Source of the DNA: Gemmatimonadota bacterium
GTDB taxonomy: Bacteria; Gemmatimonadota; Gemmatimonadetes; Longimicrobiales; Gaopeijiaceae
Reading direction: 5' to 3'
DNA: 5,426 bases
NCBI GenBank assembly: GCA_015492755.1
Contig: WGEM01000210.1
Location: 1 to 5,426 of the forward strand
Below, piece after piece: positions 5,227 through 5,426 of this stretch. A program made the translations under genes and the position numbers. How positions within the stretch are numbered: the first letter of the stretch is position 1; each line of letters begins with the position of its first letter. The notes below the pieces were generated by a model, which was given only the letters and a program-made list of their open reading frames with translations, searched no databases and was not told the origin of the DNA.

Positions 5227-5426
5227 GGCGATGCGGCTTCTGGGTCTGGCCCGCCGGGCGGGCGCCACGGTGCCCGGTGTGGACGGCGCCCGGCGCGCCG
5301 TGGCCGGAGGTGCGGCCCGCCTCCTGGTGGTGGCCCGCGACGCCTCCGCAACGCAGTTGGACAAAGTGGAAAAACTGAGGCGGAATCGGGCGGTCCCCCA
5401 GGTCGTACTGGGGGATCGCCCGATTC
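5213..5426 (+). CDS. L7Ae/L30e-type (YlxQ-like) putative RNA-binding protein, 3' end missing
   Basis: The 71 visible residues begin [22 protein letters not shown] and continue with VAGGAARLLVVARDAS, LDKVEKLRRNRAVPQVVLGDRPI. This matches the YlxQ branch of the L7Ae/L30e/S12e family: LLGLA-x-RA-x-K-x-x-x-G, then A-x-LVL-x-x-DAS, then VP-x-x-x-x-GD/TR. Such proteins bind kink-turn RNAs and are commonly found between nusA and infB; the exact role of YlxQ is not settled. The gene overlaps the end of nusA by 14 nt, so it is probably translationally coupled. ATG at 5213 fits the family N-terminus. GAGGAGG at 5194-5200 is 12 nt upstream, a long spacing, and GGAGG at 5208-5212 abuts the start. ATG at 5231 is an alternative. 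The product runs off the window, and the family length (about 100 residues) implies roughly 30 more residues. Confidence 0.85.
   Translation, partial: MSAAEAMRLLGLARRAGATVPGVDGARRAVAGGAARLLVVARDASATQLDKVEKLRRNRAVPQVVLGDRPI
5383..5426. repeat. 19-bp-stem palindrome inside the L7Ae-type gene, flush with the window end
   Basis: Positions 5383-5401 pair with 5408-5426 over all 19 positions, 18 Watson-Crick and one G-T (5393/5416), around a 6-nt loop GTCGTA. The outer arms read GAATCGGGCG and CGCCCGATTC, the inner ones TCCCCCAG and CTGGGGGA. Both arms are in frame and encode family-like residues (RNRAVPQ and LGDRPI), so the sequence looks genuine coding DNA. No T-run can be seen because the window stops here. 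Confidence 0.85.

Overview
The window looks like chromosomal DNA from a high-GC bacterium, with housekeeping genes whose codons strongly prefer G or C in the third position. There is no phage, transposon, CRISPR, tRNA or rRNA signature. The organism cannot be named from the sequence alone. The Asp-type MurA, the phasin-like coiled-coil protein, and a nusA followed directly by an L7Ae-type gene would suit a Gemmatimonadota-like lineage, but that is a low-confidence guess from recall.

The left part (1-930) is a minus-strand operon. Read in its own direction it holds a PTS EIIA-type phosphocarrier domain protein, a PII-like (GlnB-fold) small protein that overlaps it by ATGA, and, 17 nt later, the hydrophobic start of a protein cut by the window edge. 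That last gene is possibly a cation:proton antiporter. The set reads as a membrane transporter with two soluble regulators. A gene-free divergent region (931-1251) carries a plausible promoter for this operon and a weaker candidate for the rightward genes.

The middle (1252-3070) holds, on the plus strand, a full-length MurA (first committed step of peptidoglycan synthesis) with Asp instead of Cys at the catalytic loop position. It is followed by a small phasin-like coiled-coil protein with a disordered acidic tail.

The right part (3089-5426) is the conserved translation/transcription cluster rimP - nusA - L7Ae-type gene, running off the right edge, where infB would normally follow. Its upstream region is the most interesting stretch. 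A strong sigma70-type promoter (TTGAGG-17-TATATT) sits inside a 15-bp inverted repeat. It is followed at once by two tandem intrinsic terminators whose arms can pair with each other, and then by a 12-bp UNCG-capped hairpin just before the rimP ribosome binding site. This layout suggests that rimP-nusA expression is set by transcription attenuation, possibly autoregulated by NusA. The last 44 bases are a 19-bp-stem palindrome lying inside the L7Ae-type coding sequence.
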